The translations under genes were made by a program, and so were the position numbers. From Phormidesmis sp963710175 (lineage in GTDB: Bacteria; Cyanobacteriota; Cyanobacteriia; Phormidesmidales; Phormidesmidaceae): 64,000 nt of DNA. The DNA lies in NCBI GenBank assembly GCA_963710175.1, contig CAVPZC010000002.1:434001-498000 (forward strand). The letters run 5' to 3'. A model generated the notes under the pieces. That model searched no databases, was not told the origin of the DNA, and worked only from the letters and a program-made list of their open reading frames with translations. Every line of letters begins with the position of its first letter. The stretch's first letter is position 1. Shown here in pieces: positions 22,513 to 32,301 of this stretch.

Positions 22513-22584
22513 AAGTGGATATCAAGCAGGGCAAAACCACACTTAATAGGCTTGGCTATAGTAGCCTGATTCACTTGACACCGT

Positions 22585-23487
22585 CTAGCGGTTGGCATAG
22601 AGAATTTCTTCAGAAACTTTTTCAAAAGCGGCATTGAGCCATATCAGCGCAATAGATTCGACGTTGCCCTGATTGAGTGTCACCACAGAGAAGCTGCGCT
22701 GACTGCCTGCGGCCGTTTTTTCGATGCGGGGAACGTTGGCCGCATTGAAGTAAATGGTGCCGGTAGAATCGGTGGTAACCCGTTTGCGCAGCTGATGGGG
22801 ATCGTTTTTGAGCTGGTGGTGCATGTGGCCAAAGGTGACTAGGGGCACGCATTTGCCGGATTGCCGGGTGAGGGCGATCGCCTCAGCGAAATCGGGATCG
22901 CCATAGTCACCGCCTTTCCCGCCCCAGTCTTTGCCGCAGGGGTCTTCGGGCTGCGCCCCCAGTCCGTAGGGGCCGACATGACCGAGAAAAACCAGCGTGC
23001 TCTGCTCGGCTTCATCGGCAGCAGCGAGGATCAAGTCGAGCGACTCGTTGAAATTTTTGACATCGAAGCGATCTTGATAAAACTTGCGATAGCGCCACTT
23101 GGAACCACCCCAGCTGAACGGTCTGCCGCCCACTACCGTTAGACCAAACTGAGGAAATTCGCGTTTGCCAAAGCCGATATGGGCCTCGCCCAAAAGATCC
23201 ATTTGAAGCTGCACCCAGTCCTCTTGTTCGCGGTCATAGGGGCAGTTTTTGATGCCTTTATTGCTGGCTGAGTAGTAGGCATCGTGATTGCCCATAACGG
23301 CGGCTTTGGGCAAGTCTACTGCCGCAATTCGCCGGACAACTTCGACGGCTTCGTTGCCATAGTCACCGACAAACAGCGCTAAATCAACCCCGAGCTGCTC
23401 AAGGGCGGTATTGTCTTCTAGCTCCCACAGATCATGGATATCTCCGATGACGGCTATTTTGACCACTAACTGATGCACAGGTGACAC
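22585..23487 (-). CDS. Metallophosphoesterase (TIGR04168-type)
   Basis: This 300-residue calcineurin-like phosphoesterase has metal-ligand motifs GDIHD (15-19), GDYGNE (41-46), GNHDA (66-70), GHVGPYG and GHMHHQ in the expected order. The insert with EDPCGKDWGGKGGDYGDPDF marks the cyanobacterial/plastid family usually described as TIGR04168. It is soluble, without a signal peptide. The physiological substrate is unknown. Confidence 0.88.
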   Translation of the reverse strand: MSPVHQLVVKIAVIGDIHDLWELEDNTALEQLGVDLALFVGDYGNEAVEVVRRIAAVDLPKAAVMGNHDAYYSASNKGIKNCPYDREQEDWVQLQMDLLGEAHIGFGKREFPQFGLTVVGGRPFSWGGSKWRYRKFYQDRFDVKNFNESLDLILAAADEAEQSTLVFLGHVGPYGLGAQPEDPCGKDWGGKGGDYGDPDFAEAIALTRQSGKCVPLVTFGHMHHQLKNDPHQLRKRVTTDSTGTIYFNAANVPRIEKTAAGSQRSFSVVTLNQGNVESIALIWLNAAFEKVSEEILYANR

Positions 23488-23650
23488 GACCTCTTGAGGG
23501 CTAAAGATATTGGATATTGCCTAGATCGTAATGGATCAATGCGCTAGTGCGGGGAGTCAACGTCAGTCAACGCGCCAGCAAACCTCCTCTCAGACGGGCC
23601 AAAGGGTCCTAATGTTTAAAGGACTGCCGTACAAATCTAGGATGGGCGTT

Positions 23651-24430
23651 ATGACTGATCAGATTGTCCTGACCGCTTTAGATGCGCTACTGCTGAATTC
23701 AGCAGAGGACTGCGCGCAGCTGCGGCCAGTGATGGCTCAGTTGGAGGCCAAAGGGGTGCCGGTGATTGGATTCACAGAGCGTGATCGCACCGAGCTAGAG
23801 CCCATTCGCAAGCAGCTAGGCTGGATAGATCCCTTTATTACTGAGAGCGGCAGCGGTATTTTTACCCCGGTCGACCACAATCCCTTTGACCCGGCGCTGG
23901 GCGAGCAGGTGGGTGACTACTACGTGCAGACATTAGGCTGCCCGTATGTGCAGGCGCGGGCAGGGCTGCGAGTAATGGCCAATATGATCTCTCACCCGCT
24001 CAAAGGATTTGGTGACTTTACAGTAGAGCAGCTCCAGCGATTAGAAAGCCTTTCGAGTGAGGCTGCTCACCGGGCGAAGGCCCGAGAATTTAGCGAGCCA
24101 TTTATGACCCCTAGGGCGGTAGCGGCGGCAGTCGTCCGTCAAGCAGCTCAAGATATCGGGTTTAAGGTGATGGTGCGATCGCCCGAAGACAGTCGATTTT
24201 CTGAGCTACTTGGCCCCAATGCCGGAGTAGCTTTAGCAGCTGGTCAAGTCATTACGGCTTATCAAAACCAACTGCCGCCAGACGAAACTTTGAAGGTACT
24301 AGGCATCAGCAGTCGGCCTGAATTGGCTGTACTGGCTGAGTGTAGTGAGGCGATGGACTGGACAGGCATAGTGATCGATGATCGTTCGCTCGCTAGCTGG
24401 ATCTCGGCGGTACAAACACTGCTGCGATAG
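23651..24430 (+). CDS. HAD-IIB family protein resembling mannosyl-3-phosphoglycerate phosphatase, catalytic nucleophile missing
   Basis: This 259-residue protein has the arrangement of the MpgP/Cof branch of HAD hydrolases: LEAKGVPVIGFTERDRTELEP (motif II), ITESGSGIF, the FGDFT cap region, and a late PNAGVALAAG block where motif IV should be. The motif I position, normally TDLDGT, reads TALDAL, so the nucleophilic Asp is Ala9 while Asp11 is kept. That argues against normal phosphatase activity. ATG at 23651 is chosen because the homology starts there; in-frame upstream ATGs (23531, 23611) would add an unrelated polar extension. Confidence 0.75.
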   Translation: MTDQIVLTALDALLLNSAEDCAQLRPVMAQLEAKGVPVIGFTERDRTELEPIRKQLGWIDPFITESGSGIFTPVDHNPFDPALGEQVGDYYVQTLGCPYVQARAGLRVMANMISHPLKGFGDFTVEQLQRLESLSSEAAHRAKAREFSEPFMTPRAVAAAVVRQAAQDIGFKVMVRSPEDSRFSELLGPNAGVALAAGQVITAYQNQLPPDETLKVLGISSRPELAVLAECSEAMDWTGIVIDDRSLASWISAVQTLLR

Positions 24431-24563
24431 ATAGAGCTGAAAGAGGATTTGGGCTCCAGGTTAGATGCCGACACGGACGATGAAAATCTATGCAATTTTG
24501 GTAAAAGTAACTATAATTTAAATTCAGCAATTGGTAATTCAAAACATTTAGAGAGGAAATCCC

Positions 24564-25532
24564 TTGTTTGCCACTGTTAGCGCTCCCACCTCACGAGCGG
24601 CGTTGCCAAAGGATCTTTTCGCGGCTATTGAGCAGCTTAAGAAAGACCTGAATGCAGTTGTTCTGGCACACTATTATCAGGATCCAGACATTCAGGATAT
24701 CGCTGACTACATTGGTGATTCACTGGGGCTTTCGCAGCAGGCCGCGAGTACAGAAGCCGACGTAATCGTGTTTGCCGGGGTTCACTTTATGGCAGAAACT
24801 GCCAAAATTCTGAACCCAGATAAGCTAGTGCTTTTGCCCGATTTAGCAGCGGGATGCTCTTTGGCAGATAGCTGCCCGCCGGGTGAATTCGCCCAGTTTA
24901 AGGCAGCTCATCCCGACCACATCGTGATTTCTTACATTAACTGCACTGCCAAAATTAAGGCGATGAGCGATATTATTTGCACCAGCTCAAACGCTGTCAA
25001 GCTGGTCAACCAGCTACCCGCTGACCAGAAGATTATCTTTGCGCCAGATCGCAACTTAGGGCGCTATGTGATGGCGCAAACTGGGCGAGAAATGGTGCTA
25101 TGGCAGGGTAGCTGCATCGTCCATGAGACTTTTTCTGAGAGAAAGCTATTGCAGCTCAAGATGGCGCATCCAGATGCGGAAATCATTGCGCATCCAGAGT
25201 GTGAGGCGGCGGTGCTACGTCATGCTAACTACATAGGATCGACGACGGCGCTGCTGAACTATGTAGCGGCGAGCGAGGGCGAGCGCTTCATCGTCGCTAC
25301 CGAGCCTGGCATTATTCACCAAATGGAAAAGCAGGTACCCAAAAAGCACTTCATTCCAGCGCCGCCAGAGGCTAACTGCAACTGCAACGAGTGCCCCTAT
25401 ATGCGGCTGAATACGCTGGAAAAGCTGTATCTAGCGATGAAGGATAAAACGCCTGAAATCACTATCCCTCGGGCAATTCAGGCAGATGCGCTAGTGCCTA
25501 TTCAGCGAATGCTGGAGATGAGCGATCGCTAG
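24564..25532 (+). CDS. nadA: Quinolinate synthase A
   Basis: This 322-residue [4Fe-4S] enzyme condenses iminoaspartate with dihydroxyacetone phosphate to quinolinate, the substrate of NadC. Motifs include VVLAHYYQDPDIQDIADYIG, CSLADSCPP, INCTAKIKA, CTSSNA, FAPDRNLG, AHPECEAAVL and the Cys-rich CNCNECPYM. The start codon is TTG at 24564, supported by GAGAGG 7 nt upstream; no ATG lies close by. Monocistronic. Confidence 0.95.
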   Translation: MFATVSAPTSRAALPKDLFAAIEQLKKDLNAVVLAHYYQDPDIQDIADYIGDSLGLSQQAASTEADVIVFAGVHFMAETAKILNPDKLVLLPDLAAGCSLADSCPPGEFAQFKAAHPDHIVISYINCTAKIKAMSDIICTSSNAVKLVNQLPADQKIIFAPDRNLGRYVMAQTGREMVLWQGSCIVHETFSERKLLQLKMAHPDAEIIAHPECEAAVLRHANYIGSTTALLNYVAASEGERFIVATEPGIIHQMEKQVPKKHFIPAPPEANCNCNECPYMRLNTLEKLYLAMKDKTPEITIPRAIQADALVPIQRMLEMSDR

Positions 25533-25579
25533 ATTGCTTCGAAGACTGCCCTGGTAAAGGAAAGGGCTGACTTCAAGAC

Positions 25580-26059
25580 TTACGAGGTGATATGCTCGCG
25601 GAGCTTGTAAGCCAGCATATCGACGACGTTTTTATCACCTTGATCAAGAGAGGCAGTAGCTTCTTCCTCGGCGCGGCTGACAGCCGATTCGGGTAGGTTC
25701 AGCAGACTGACGAGCTTTTGATAGGCTTCGCTCTCAGCCTGGTTGACGAGTGCTTCGTCGGGGGTGCGAGCACTGGCGTTGATAACTTCGTACGAGAGGC
25801 GCAGTACCAGCTCTTTGTCAGCGTCGGCGGTGAGTTTTGCAACCGCTTCTTCGAGAGGAACATCCTGCACAAAATACTCCTGAAGCTGCTGCTGCAAGTG
25901 TTGTTGCTGCTCGGGGTCGGTGGCAAAGAGCTTGCTAAAGCGGCTTAGCATCGTCTCTACCTCTTTTTGCTCCAAGGTGTCATCGGCCCAGGCCATAGAG
26001 AGCACAGCCCGCAGCAGATTCATTTGACGGGGCGATATGGGGGGCGGCTGAATGTTCAT
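25580..26059 (-). CDS. TerB-like helical protein
   Basis: This 159-residue all-helical protein begins MNLLRAVLSMAWADDTLEQKEVETM after a short Pro-rich start. That is the acidic helix-loop pattern of TerB/DjlA-type domains, where Asp/Glu bind metal. It is common next to housekeeping genes in cyanobacteria and is not evidence of tellurite resistance. It converges with nadA (47-bp gap) and lies 131 bp from the Crp/Fnr gene on the same strand. Confidence 0.7.
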   Translation of the reverse strand: MNIQPPPISPRQMNLLRAVLSMAWADDTLEQKEVETMLSRFSKLFATDPEQQQHLQQQLQEYFVQDVPLEEAVAKLTADADKELVLRLSYEVINASARTPDEALVNQAESEAYQKLVSLLNLPESAVSRAEEEATASLDQGDKNVVDMLAYKLREHITS

Positions 26060-26190
26060 GTGCGATTCACCTCAGTGTAGAGCCAGGCATAGATCTGACT
26101 TCTATACTCTAAGGAGAGGCTAGAGAAATCGGTAAGCTGCCCTACAAAAATTAAAGATGCGCATTAAGATATGTCACTTCCCGGCGCTGA

Positions 26191-26901
26191 CTATCCTAGC
26201 TTTAAAAGGTGCCTCAGGCTCTTGAGATCCAGCAGGCTGATAGTGTCTCTAGCAGTGTCAATCTGTATCCAGCGGCGGGCGGCGAGCTTTTCTAAAATTT
26301 TAGGGACTTCGGCTGTTTTGATGTCGGCGATCGCCGCCAAATCACTCTCTGGAATATTAAAAATTTCAACGGCGTTGCCCTGCTGATCGCCGTAGGCATC
26401 GGCTAGATTGATCAGGGTATAAACCATTTTAATGCCGGGCGCTTTGTGCCGCAGCTGAAAGCGAGTCTGAGTTTGCCGGAGTCGCTGCACCATAAGCTGC
26501 AACATACGGTGGTGAAGCTGGGGATCTTTAAACAGCGTTTGGATAAATAGCTGGGCTGGAATGCTCACCAGCTCTACGCGGGAGAGAGCGGCTACGTCAG
26601 TAGATCGCGGCGCTTCGTTGAGCACGGCCATTTCGCCAAAGTATTCGCCCTGTCCGAGAATCGCCAGGGTAGCGTAGCCATCGCCAGACTGACAGCGAAC
26701 CTTCGCCCAGCCCGAAACAATGAAGTAGATGGCATTGCCCCAGGAGTCTTCCATCAAGACTGTTCGTCCGGCTGGACACTCATTAAAGGTGGAGCCCTGG
26801 TGCAGAATACTTAGCGTCTCTGGATTAGCAGCTTTAAACAGCGGGAAAAGCTCACCAAATGCCTCGGCTGGCATGGGTAACGACAGAGCGGTCAAAGACA
26901 T
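26191..26901 (-). CDS. Crp/Fnr family transcriptional regulator
   Basis: This 236-residue protein has an N-terminal cyclic-nucleotide-binding-like beta roll (FIVSGWAKV, LGQGEYFGEMAVLNEAPRST), a long dimerisation helix (LHHRMLQLMVQRLRQTQTRF) and a C-terminal winged helix (IPESDLAAIADIKTAEVPKI). The FGEMAVL segment and following Arg-Ser resemble the cAMP phosphate-binding cassette, so ligand binding is possible. No Fnr-type Cys cluster is present. It is not NtcA by sequence. Targets are unknown. Confidence 0.88.
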   Translation of the reverse strand: MSLTALSLPMPAEAFGELFPLFKAANPETLSILHQGSTFNECPAGRTVLMEDSWGNAIYFIVSGWAKVRCQSGDGYATLAILGQGEYFGEMAVLNEAPRSTDVAALSRVELVSIPAQLFIQTLFKDPQLHHRMLQLMVQRLRQTQTRFQLRHKAPGIKMVYTLINLADAYGDQQGNAVEIFNIPESDLAAIADIKTAEVPKILEKLAARRWIQIDTARDTISLLDLKSLRHLLKLG

Positions 26902-27023
26902 AGCACAAACTAACTGAATGCTGGTGGGCAGAAGGCTCGGATTTTCTAAATCTCAAATTAGATTACCCAGCCAGCGTTAACAAGCTGTATTTGATTGATG
27001 TAATTCCCTAAGAAGGTAGCGTT

Positions 27024-27896
27024 CTAGGGAGGGGGCGCAGTCCCCGTAGGCGGCTCGCCTTTGAATTTGGCGGCCCCAGCGGCGGCAATTGAGACGAGCA
27101 GACAGGCACTCAGCGATCGCGCCGATAGCGTCTCACCCAAGACCAAAAAACCAGCCAGCACGCCTGCCATTGGCTCCAGGCTGAGCATGACGCCAAAGAC
27201 CTTGACGGGAAGCGATCGCAGCGCAATCATTTCAAATGAATAGGGCAGCGTAGTGGAGAGCACAGCCACGCCCGCCCCCATCGCCAAGAGCTTAGGGTTC
27301 AACAAGGCACTGCCAGCAGTGACAATGCCAACAGGCAACAGCAAAACAGAGCTGACCGCCAGCGCCCAGGCCAATCCTTCAATACCGGGCAATCTCTGGC
27401 CCATCTGGGCAGACAGTAAAATGTACAGCGCCCAAAAAAAACCAGCCGCCAGTGCCAGGAGAATGCCCCAGCCATCGACAGTAGAACCGCTAAGCGGCGT
27501 TAACAGCACAATTCCAATGCCTGCCAAAATCACCCACAGACTATCCAACCAGCGCTGAGACTTGAGCACAGCCAACCCCAGCGGCCCGGAAAACTCAAGG
27601 GAAATAGCCACACCCAGCGGAATCCGGTCAATCGCGGCGTAAAAGCAGGAGTTCATCGCGGCAAAGACGATGCCAAAAGTGAGAATTGCCCTGAAGTTTC
27701 GGCGGATTTGGCTGTGCCACTTAAACCGCCACAGCGCAAAGAGGATGAGGGTAGAGAAGCTGACCCTGAGTGAAACTACTCCCCACATACCGAGTTCGTC
27801 AAAGAGAGATTTGGCCAGGGCCGAGCCAAACTGCACAGATACAATAGCAAGTAGCACCAACCCTATAGGAGAGGGCTTTTTGAGGGTGATATTCAT
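27024..27896 (-). CDS. EamA/DMT-family transporter
   Basis: This 290-residue protein has ten predicted membrane segments in two EamA halves. It resembles RhtA-type amino acid/metabolite exporters (GMWGVVSLRVSFSTLILFAL in the first half, LEPMAGVLAGFLVLGE in the second). It should export small metabolites across the inner membrane; the substrate is not deducible. Confidence 0.85.
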   Translation of the reverse strand: MNITLKKPSPIGLVLLAIVSVQFGSALAKSLFDELGMWGVVSLRVSFSTLILFALWRFKWHSQIRRNFRAILTFGIVFAAMNSCFYAAIDRIPLGVAISLEFSGPLGLAVLKSQRWLDSLWVILAGIGIVLLTPLSGSTVDGWGILLALAAGFFWALYILLSAQMGQRLPGIEGLAWALAVSSVLLLPVGIVTAGSALLNPKLLAMGAGVAVLSTTLPYSFEMIALRSLPVKVFGVMLSLEPMAGVLAGFLVLGETLSARSLSACLLVSIAAAGAAKFKGEPPTGTAPPP

Positions 27897-28038
27897 AAAA
27901 AATGGGGCAGGGTAGCTGTGCAGTATAGCAACTGCTGCTATCTAAAGCTGGGGCAGCGAGATTGATCGCTCAATCTGCAAGTTTTCCCACTTGGAGTTCG
28001 CCCCTAGAGCAGACAGTGGCACCGCTTTGATAGTTTTT

Positions 28039-29190
28039 CTAGGCTTTTGGTGGAGTAGGGGAGGCGACTGTAGGCGATAGAGGTTCGTCCGGAGGGTGAG
28101 CAACGGTTGAGGGTGCTGAAGGGGCTAACGCTAAATCTGCTGGCTGCCAGCGACTGTCGGCGGGCAGCTGCCAGGTATTGAGCACGTCTTTAATCAGCAG
28201 CTCTTGAATCCAGGTTTTGGCAACGACAGTAAGCGGCAGCGCCAGCACCAGTCCTAAAAAGCCGAAGATGCCAGCAAAGAAGATCTGAGCGATCAGGGTA
28301 AAGGCAGGGAGTAAGGCGACCTGATGGGCCATGATGGTTGGGGTGAGCCAGTACGCTTCGATTTGCTGGATAATGATGTAGAGAACGACAACGGCGATCG
28401 CCTTCCAGGGCTCACTTGACAGCAACGCCACCACGACGGGAAAAACCATACTCAGCGTTGGCCCCAGGTTGGGAATAAAGTTGAGAATGCCAGCTAGCAG
28501 CGCATGGGCAAACGCCAGATCGATTCCCAGCATCAGCAGCCCTAAGAAACTGACGAAAAAGATAAAAACTGAGCTGATAATGATGCCACCGAGCCAGTTG
28601 CCGAGGGCTATTTCACATTTGCTAAAAATCTCCCGAGCCCGCTGCCGGTAAAACGAGGGAAAGAGCAGCAGTACCCCGTCTAAATAGGCAGTGGGGTTAG
28701 TCAGCATCATGATCGCTAGGATGGTGACCAGCAGCGTCTGAAGGACAACCTGAAAGGAAGAGTTAAAGAAAGAAAAGAAATTGCCGAAAACATCGAGAAC
28801 AGCGGAGTCTGGAGAGGTCAGCCAGGCTACAAACTCGCTCACTTCGGGCAGGCGAATCCGTTCGGGTAGATTTGCCTGGATCTGCGTTAGCCGAGCCGGT
28901 AGGGTCTGAGAAAAGCGAACCAGCAGGTCTATCAGCAGCTTAAACTGGTCAACAAAGGGCGGCACAATGCCTAAGATGAAGAGGGCTGCTACTGCTGCTG
29001 CGAGCAAGATGGCAATCGGAATCGCAAATCGACGGGGAATATTGAACTTACGGATTTGACGGGTGAGGCTGTTGAGCGCGATCGCAATCACTACCGCTGT
29101 AAAAGCCAGCAGCAGCAGTGGCCGAATTATCCATAGAATATAGCCGGCTGCTACTAAGCAAAGTAAGCTAACCCAGTCTCCTAGCTTCAT
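28039..29190 (-). CDS. AI-2E family transporter
   Basis: This 383-residue membrane protein of the PerM/AI-2E exporter family has N-terminal hydrophobic segments, a soluble middle stretch, then LGIDLAFAHALLAGILNFIPNLGPTLS, a family hallmark, and LLPAFTLIAQIFFAGIFGFL near the end. The C-terminal tail is Pro/Ser-rich and disordered. Substrates in cyanobacteria are unknown; several paralogues per genome are usual. It diverges from recJ with a 49-bp gap, so promoters overlap. Confidence 0.88.
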   Translation of the reverse strand: MKLGDWVSLLCLVAAGYILWIIRPLLLLAFTAVVIAIALNSLTRQIRKFNIPRRFAIPIAILLAAAVAALFILGIVPPFVDQFKLLIDLLVRFSQTLPARLTQIQANLPERIRLPEVSEFVAWLTSPDSAVLDVFGNFFSFFNSSFQVVLQTLLVTILAIMMLTNPTAYLDGVLLLFPSFYRQRAREIFSKCEIALGNWLGGIIISSVFIFFVSFLGLLMLGIDLAFAHALLAGILNFIPNLGPTLSMVFPVVVALLSSEPWKAIAVVVLYIIIQQIEAYWLTPTIMAHQVALLPAFTLIAQIFFAGIFGFLGLVLALPLTVVAKTWIQELLIKDVLNTWQLPADSRWQPADLALAPSAPSTVAHPPDEPLSPTVASPTPPKA

Positions 29191-29239
29191 GACCTTTCAT
29201 TTCCCATGCGAGCTGCGCCTATTGTATCTGAGCCGATGA

Positions 29240-31669
29240 GTGCCTATGCCCCCCGCTCGAACAGGTTGGCCCCAAACTAACTGGCCCCAAACCAATTGGC
29301 AGATCGCCTCGACTGCCGCTCCGCCAACCGAGTGGATAGACGTTGTTGGGCAGATGTCAGGACTGCCCTGTCCGCAGGGGGGTGCGCAGCTGCTGTGGAA
29401 TCGGGGGCTAAAGTCGGCTGAGGCGCTGCGAGGATTTTTGCACGCAGCGGACTATAAACCGGCTAGCCCGTTCGACTTTGGTGAGGAGATGGTGTGGGCG
29501 GTTGAGCGGCTGATGGTGGCACGCGATCGCACCGAAAAGGTCGCTATTTGGGGAGATTTTGACGCCGATGGGATCACCTCTACTGCCGTGCTATGGGATG
29601 GACTGCGGCAGTTTTTTACCGGCCCCGACCAGCTGATTTACTTTATTCCCAATCGCCTGAGAGAATCGCACGGTCTCTCAATGACTGGCCTTGAGCAGCT
29701 AGCAGCCCAAGGGGTGCAGCTGATTGTCACCTGCGATACGGGCAGTACGAATCCGTACGAAATCGATTTTGCCCAGACGTTGGGTATTGAGGTGATTGTT
29801 ACTGACCATCACACGCTGCCTGCTCAGCGCCCGGCGGTCGTGGCGATTATTAACCCGCGCGCTTTGCCAGGCGATCATCCGATGGCTAACCTCTCCGGGG
29901 TGGCGGTCGCCTACAAGCTAATCGAGGCGCTTTACGAACGACTGCCGGATGTGCCAACCCGACCGCTGAGCGAACTAGTTGATCTGGTGGCGATTGGTTT
30001 AATTGCTGACCTGGTAGAGCTGACGGGAGATTGTCGCTATCTGGCACAGATTGGGATAGCCCAGCTACAAAAGCACCTCAAATCAAATAATCCTATTCGT
30101 CCAGGCGTGGCAAAATTGCTGCAACTGTGCCGGCGGGCAGGCGATCGCCCCACCGATATCTCATTTGGTATTGGCCCTCGAATCAACGCCGCCAGCCGCA
30201 TTTACGGCGAGGCCAGCTTTTGCGTAGAGCTGCTAACTAGCAACGATCCCGAGCGCTGCCGAGAACTTGCCGAAAAAGCAGAGCTAGCTAACGCTCGCCG
30301 CAAGGCTTTGCAAAACGACGTGCTGCAAGCGGTAACGCGCCAGCTGGAAACTCAGGATCTATCCACGACAGGGGTAATCGTTCTGTGCGATCCCCAATGG
30401 CCGGTTGGGGTGCTAGGGCTGGTGGCGGGGCAAGTCGCTCAGCAGTACGGTAAGCCGACGATTTTGCTGACTCTAGACGTGCCGGATACTGACAGATCCC
30501 CTGAGGTCAAAGTGCTCGCTCGGGGCTCGGCTCGCTCGGTAAACCAGATTGACCTATACGATTTGGTGAATTCTCAAGCTCACCTGCTGACTGGCTTTGG
30601 CGGGCACCCCTTTGCGGCGGGTCTGAGCCTGCCCGCAGATGATTTGCCCATGTTTACGGCGGCAGTCAATCAGCAGTACCGGCAAAAGCTGGGGGGACGG
30701 CTAGGTCAGCCTGGGGTGCAGGCAGATCTGACGGTGACTGTCGCTGATCTGGGGCAGTCGCTCTTTAAACAGCTGACGCTATTGGAGCCTTGTGGAATGG
30801 GCAATCCGGTGCCGAAGCTGCTGATTCGTAACTGCTGGTTTGAAAACGTTTGGCATCAAAAGCTGAAAGACCGTACGGGCGCGAAGGTGGGCTACATCAA
30901 GGCCAGCTTTCAGCTTTGCGATGAGAGTATTGGTAGCGATCGCACTCGCCGCTTCCCCGGACTGTGGTGGGGTCACTATAAAGACGATCTCCCCCCTGGG
31001 CGCTGGGACATCATTGCTGAGCTGGACTATAACAGCCACCCTAAGAGTCAGCGCTATGAGATTCGGCTGGTTGATATCCGCCCGGCTATAGCGCAGGCTT
31101 CAGATGAACAGGAATCGGCGGCTACCGCTAACTGGCTGGTAGATCGCCGCGCTGTGCAGCACCCTAAACAGCAGACCCCAGAAACTAACCTGGTGCTTAG
31201 TGAATGCCCTACTCAATGGCAAGAGCTGCGGCTATGGCAGCATCAGGTAGATCAAACTCAGCAGCCGCTGGCACTGGCCTATGCATCGCCAGCGGTCGTT
31301 AATCCTCTAGATAAATGGAAGACCCTGCTGGGCCTCGCTAAGTACATCAGTCGGGCGCAGGTAGCAGTGACTCCAGAGCAGCTTGGAGCAAAGCTGGAAG
31401 TGGGCGATCGCACCCTAAAGCTAGGACTCACAGCGCTGGCCAAAGCAGGATTCACGGTAGAAACTTCGGCAATAGACATTCGCCTGTGCTATCAGCCAGC
31501 TGCGAACCCGGCTGATGATACCGCTAGAGCCACAGCGCTCAGCAGCTTCTTTGCCGCTGTGCAAGAAGAGTATTTTCGCCGTCAGTACTTCTACAGCGCC
31601 CCTGTTTCTACACTTCAGGCGGCTATCAGGGCCGAACCCATAAGCAAAAGACCATCCAAACAGCTTTAA
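29240..31669 (+). CDS. recJ: Single-stranded-DNA-specific exonuclease RecJ
   Basis: This 809-residue 5'-3' ssDNA exonuclease acts in recombination and mismatch/base-excision repair. DHH-phosphoesterase motifs are present: WGDFDADGITS, TCDTGS, TDHH and the DHHA1-type GFGGHPFAAG (RecJ motif VII). The protein is longer than E. coli RecJ, with an extra cyanobacterial C-terminal region of about 200 residues (WKTLLGLAKYISRAQ onward) that looks like a winged helix. Start is GTG at 29240 or ATG at 29246. Confidence 0.93.
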   Translation: MPMPPARTGWPQTNWPQTNWQIASTAAPPTEWIDVVGQMSGLPCPQGGAQLLWNRGLKSAEALRGFLHAADYKPASPFDFGEEMVWAVERLMVARDRTEKVAIWGDFDADGITSTAVLWDGLRQFFTGPDQLIYFIPNRLRESHGLSMTGLEQLAAQGVQLIVTCDTGSTNPYEIDFAQTLGIEVIVTDHHTLPAQRPAVVAIINPRALPGDHPMANLSGVAVAYKLIEALYERLPDVPTRPLSELVDLVAIGLIADLVELTGDCRYLAQIGIAQLQKHLKSNNPIRPGVAKLLQLCRRAGDRPTDISFGIGPRINAASRIYGEASFCVELLTSNDPERCRELAEKAELANARRKALQNDVLQAVTRQLETQDLSTTGVIVLCDPQWPVGVLGLVAGQVAQQYGKPTILLTLDVPDTDRSPEVKVLARGSARSVNQIDLYDLVNSQAHLLTGFGGHPFAAGLSLPADDLPMFTAAVNQQYRQKLGGRLGQPGVQADLTVTVADLGQSLFKQLTLLEPCGMGNPVPKLLIRNCWFENVWHQKLKDRTGAKVGYIKASFQLCDESIGSDRTRRFPGLWWGHYKDDLPPGRWDIIAELDYNSHPKSQRYEIRLVDIRPAIAQASDEQESAATANWLVDRRAVQHPKQQTPETNLVLSECPTQWQELRLWQHQVDQTQQPLALAYASPAVVNPLDKWKTLLGLAKYISRAQVAVTPEQLGAKLEVGDRTLKLGLTALAKAGFTVETSAIDIRLCYQPAANPADDTARATALSSFFAAVQEEYFRRQYFYSAPVSTLQAAIRAEPISKRPSKQL

Positions 31670-31927
31670 CCATATAAAGGTCTAATTCTTTAGACGTAAG
31701 TTATCTGAGCAGATTGACACTTTGGAGAAAGAAACGGTAACATTAGATACAGAAAGCAAAACGTTCATCTTTTAAAAGACTCAGCCAAGATTGATATTAC
31801 TGGCTGCTGCCTCTGCGAAAGACGGAAGTAAGGGTGCCTAGCCCAGCTACATAGACTAGCTATCGGTCTACCCACTCTGAAGGAACGCGCCTCTTAACTC
31901 TACAAACCCTTTTTGGAGGCGAATACC

Positions 31928-32104
31928 ATGCAACTCTCATATCGTGGCGTCAAATACAACACTTCAAAGTCCGCCGTTGAAGTCACCGAAACTCAGGAAA
32001 TTGGCCACTATCGTGGGGCTACCTACCACATGCGTCGTGCGCTCAGCGTTCCTGCTCGTCGGTCTGGCGATGTTTTGAAGTACCGCGGCGCAATTGTCCA
32101 CTAG
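31928..32104 (+). CDS. DUF4278 small protein
   Basis: This 58-residue protein contains the DUF4278 consensus twice: QLSYRGVKY near the start and GHYRGATYHMRRA in the middle. The final LKYRGAIVH is a third partial match. ATG at 31928 follows GGAGG by 10 nt. The family is restricted mainly to cyanobacteria and has no known role. It is expressed as a single gene with its own terminator about 120 bp downstream. Confidence 0.88.
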   Translation: MQLSYRGVKYNTSKSAVEVTETQEIGHYRGATYHMRRALSVPARRSGDVLKYRGAIVH

Positions 32105-32225
32105 GACTCTGCCGTCAAGATTTCGACGTCTGCTTTTAATATCTGCTAGATGCTATTCACTGCTAGCTCTGATGTCTCTTACCAAGACCTCGTTTTACTA
32201 GCTGGCTTGAATGGCTCTAATACAG

Positions 32226-32257
32226 GACGCATTCTTATAGAGAATGCGTCTTTTTTA
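32226..32257 (+). terminator. Terminator downstream of the DUF4278 gene
   Basis: A 10-bp stem (GACGCATTCT/AGAATGCGTC) with a 5-nt loop is followed by TTTTTTATT. Confidence 0.92.
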
Positions 32258-32301
32258 TTGCTGTATCATGGCTTTAGCCGCTAGATGTGAGCGCAGAGCT
32301 G

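Noticed and set aside
25580..26059. Tellurite-resistance function for the TerB-like gene
   Set aside because: No other ter gene is nearby; the domain is generic in cyanobacteria.
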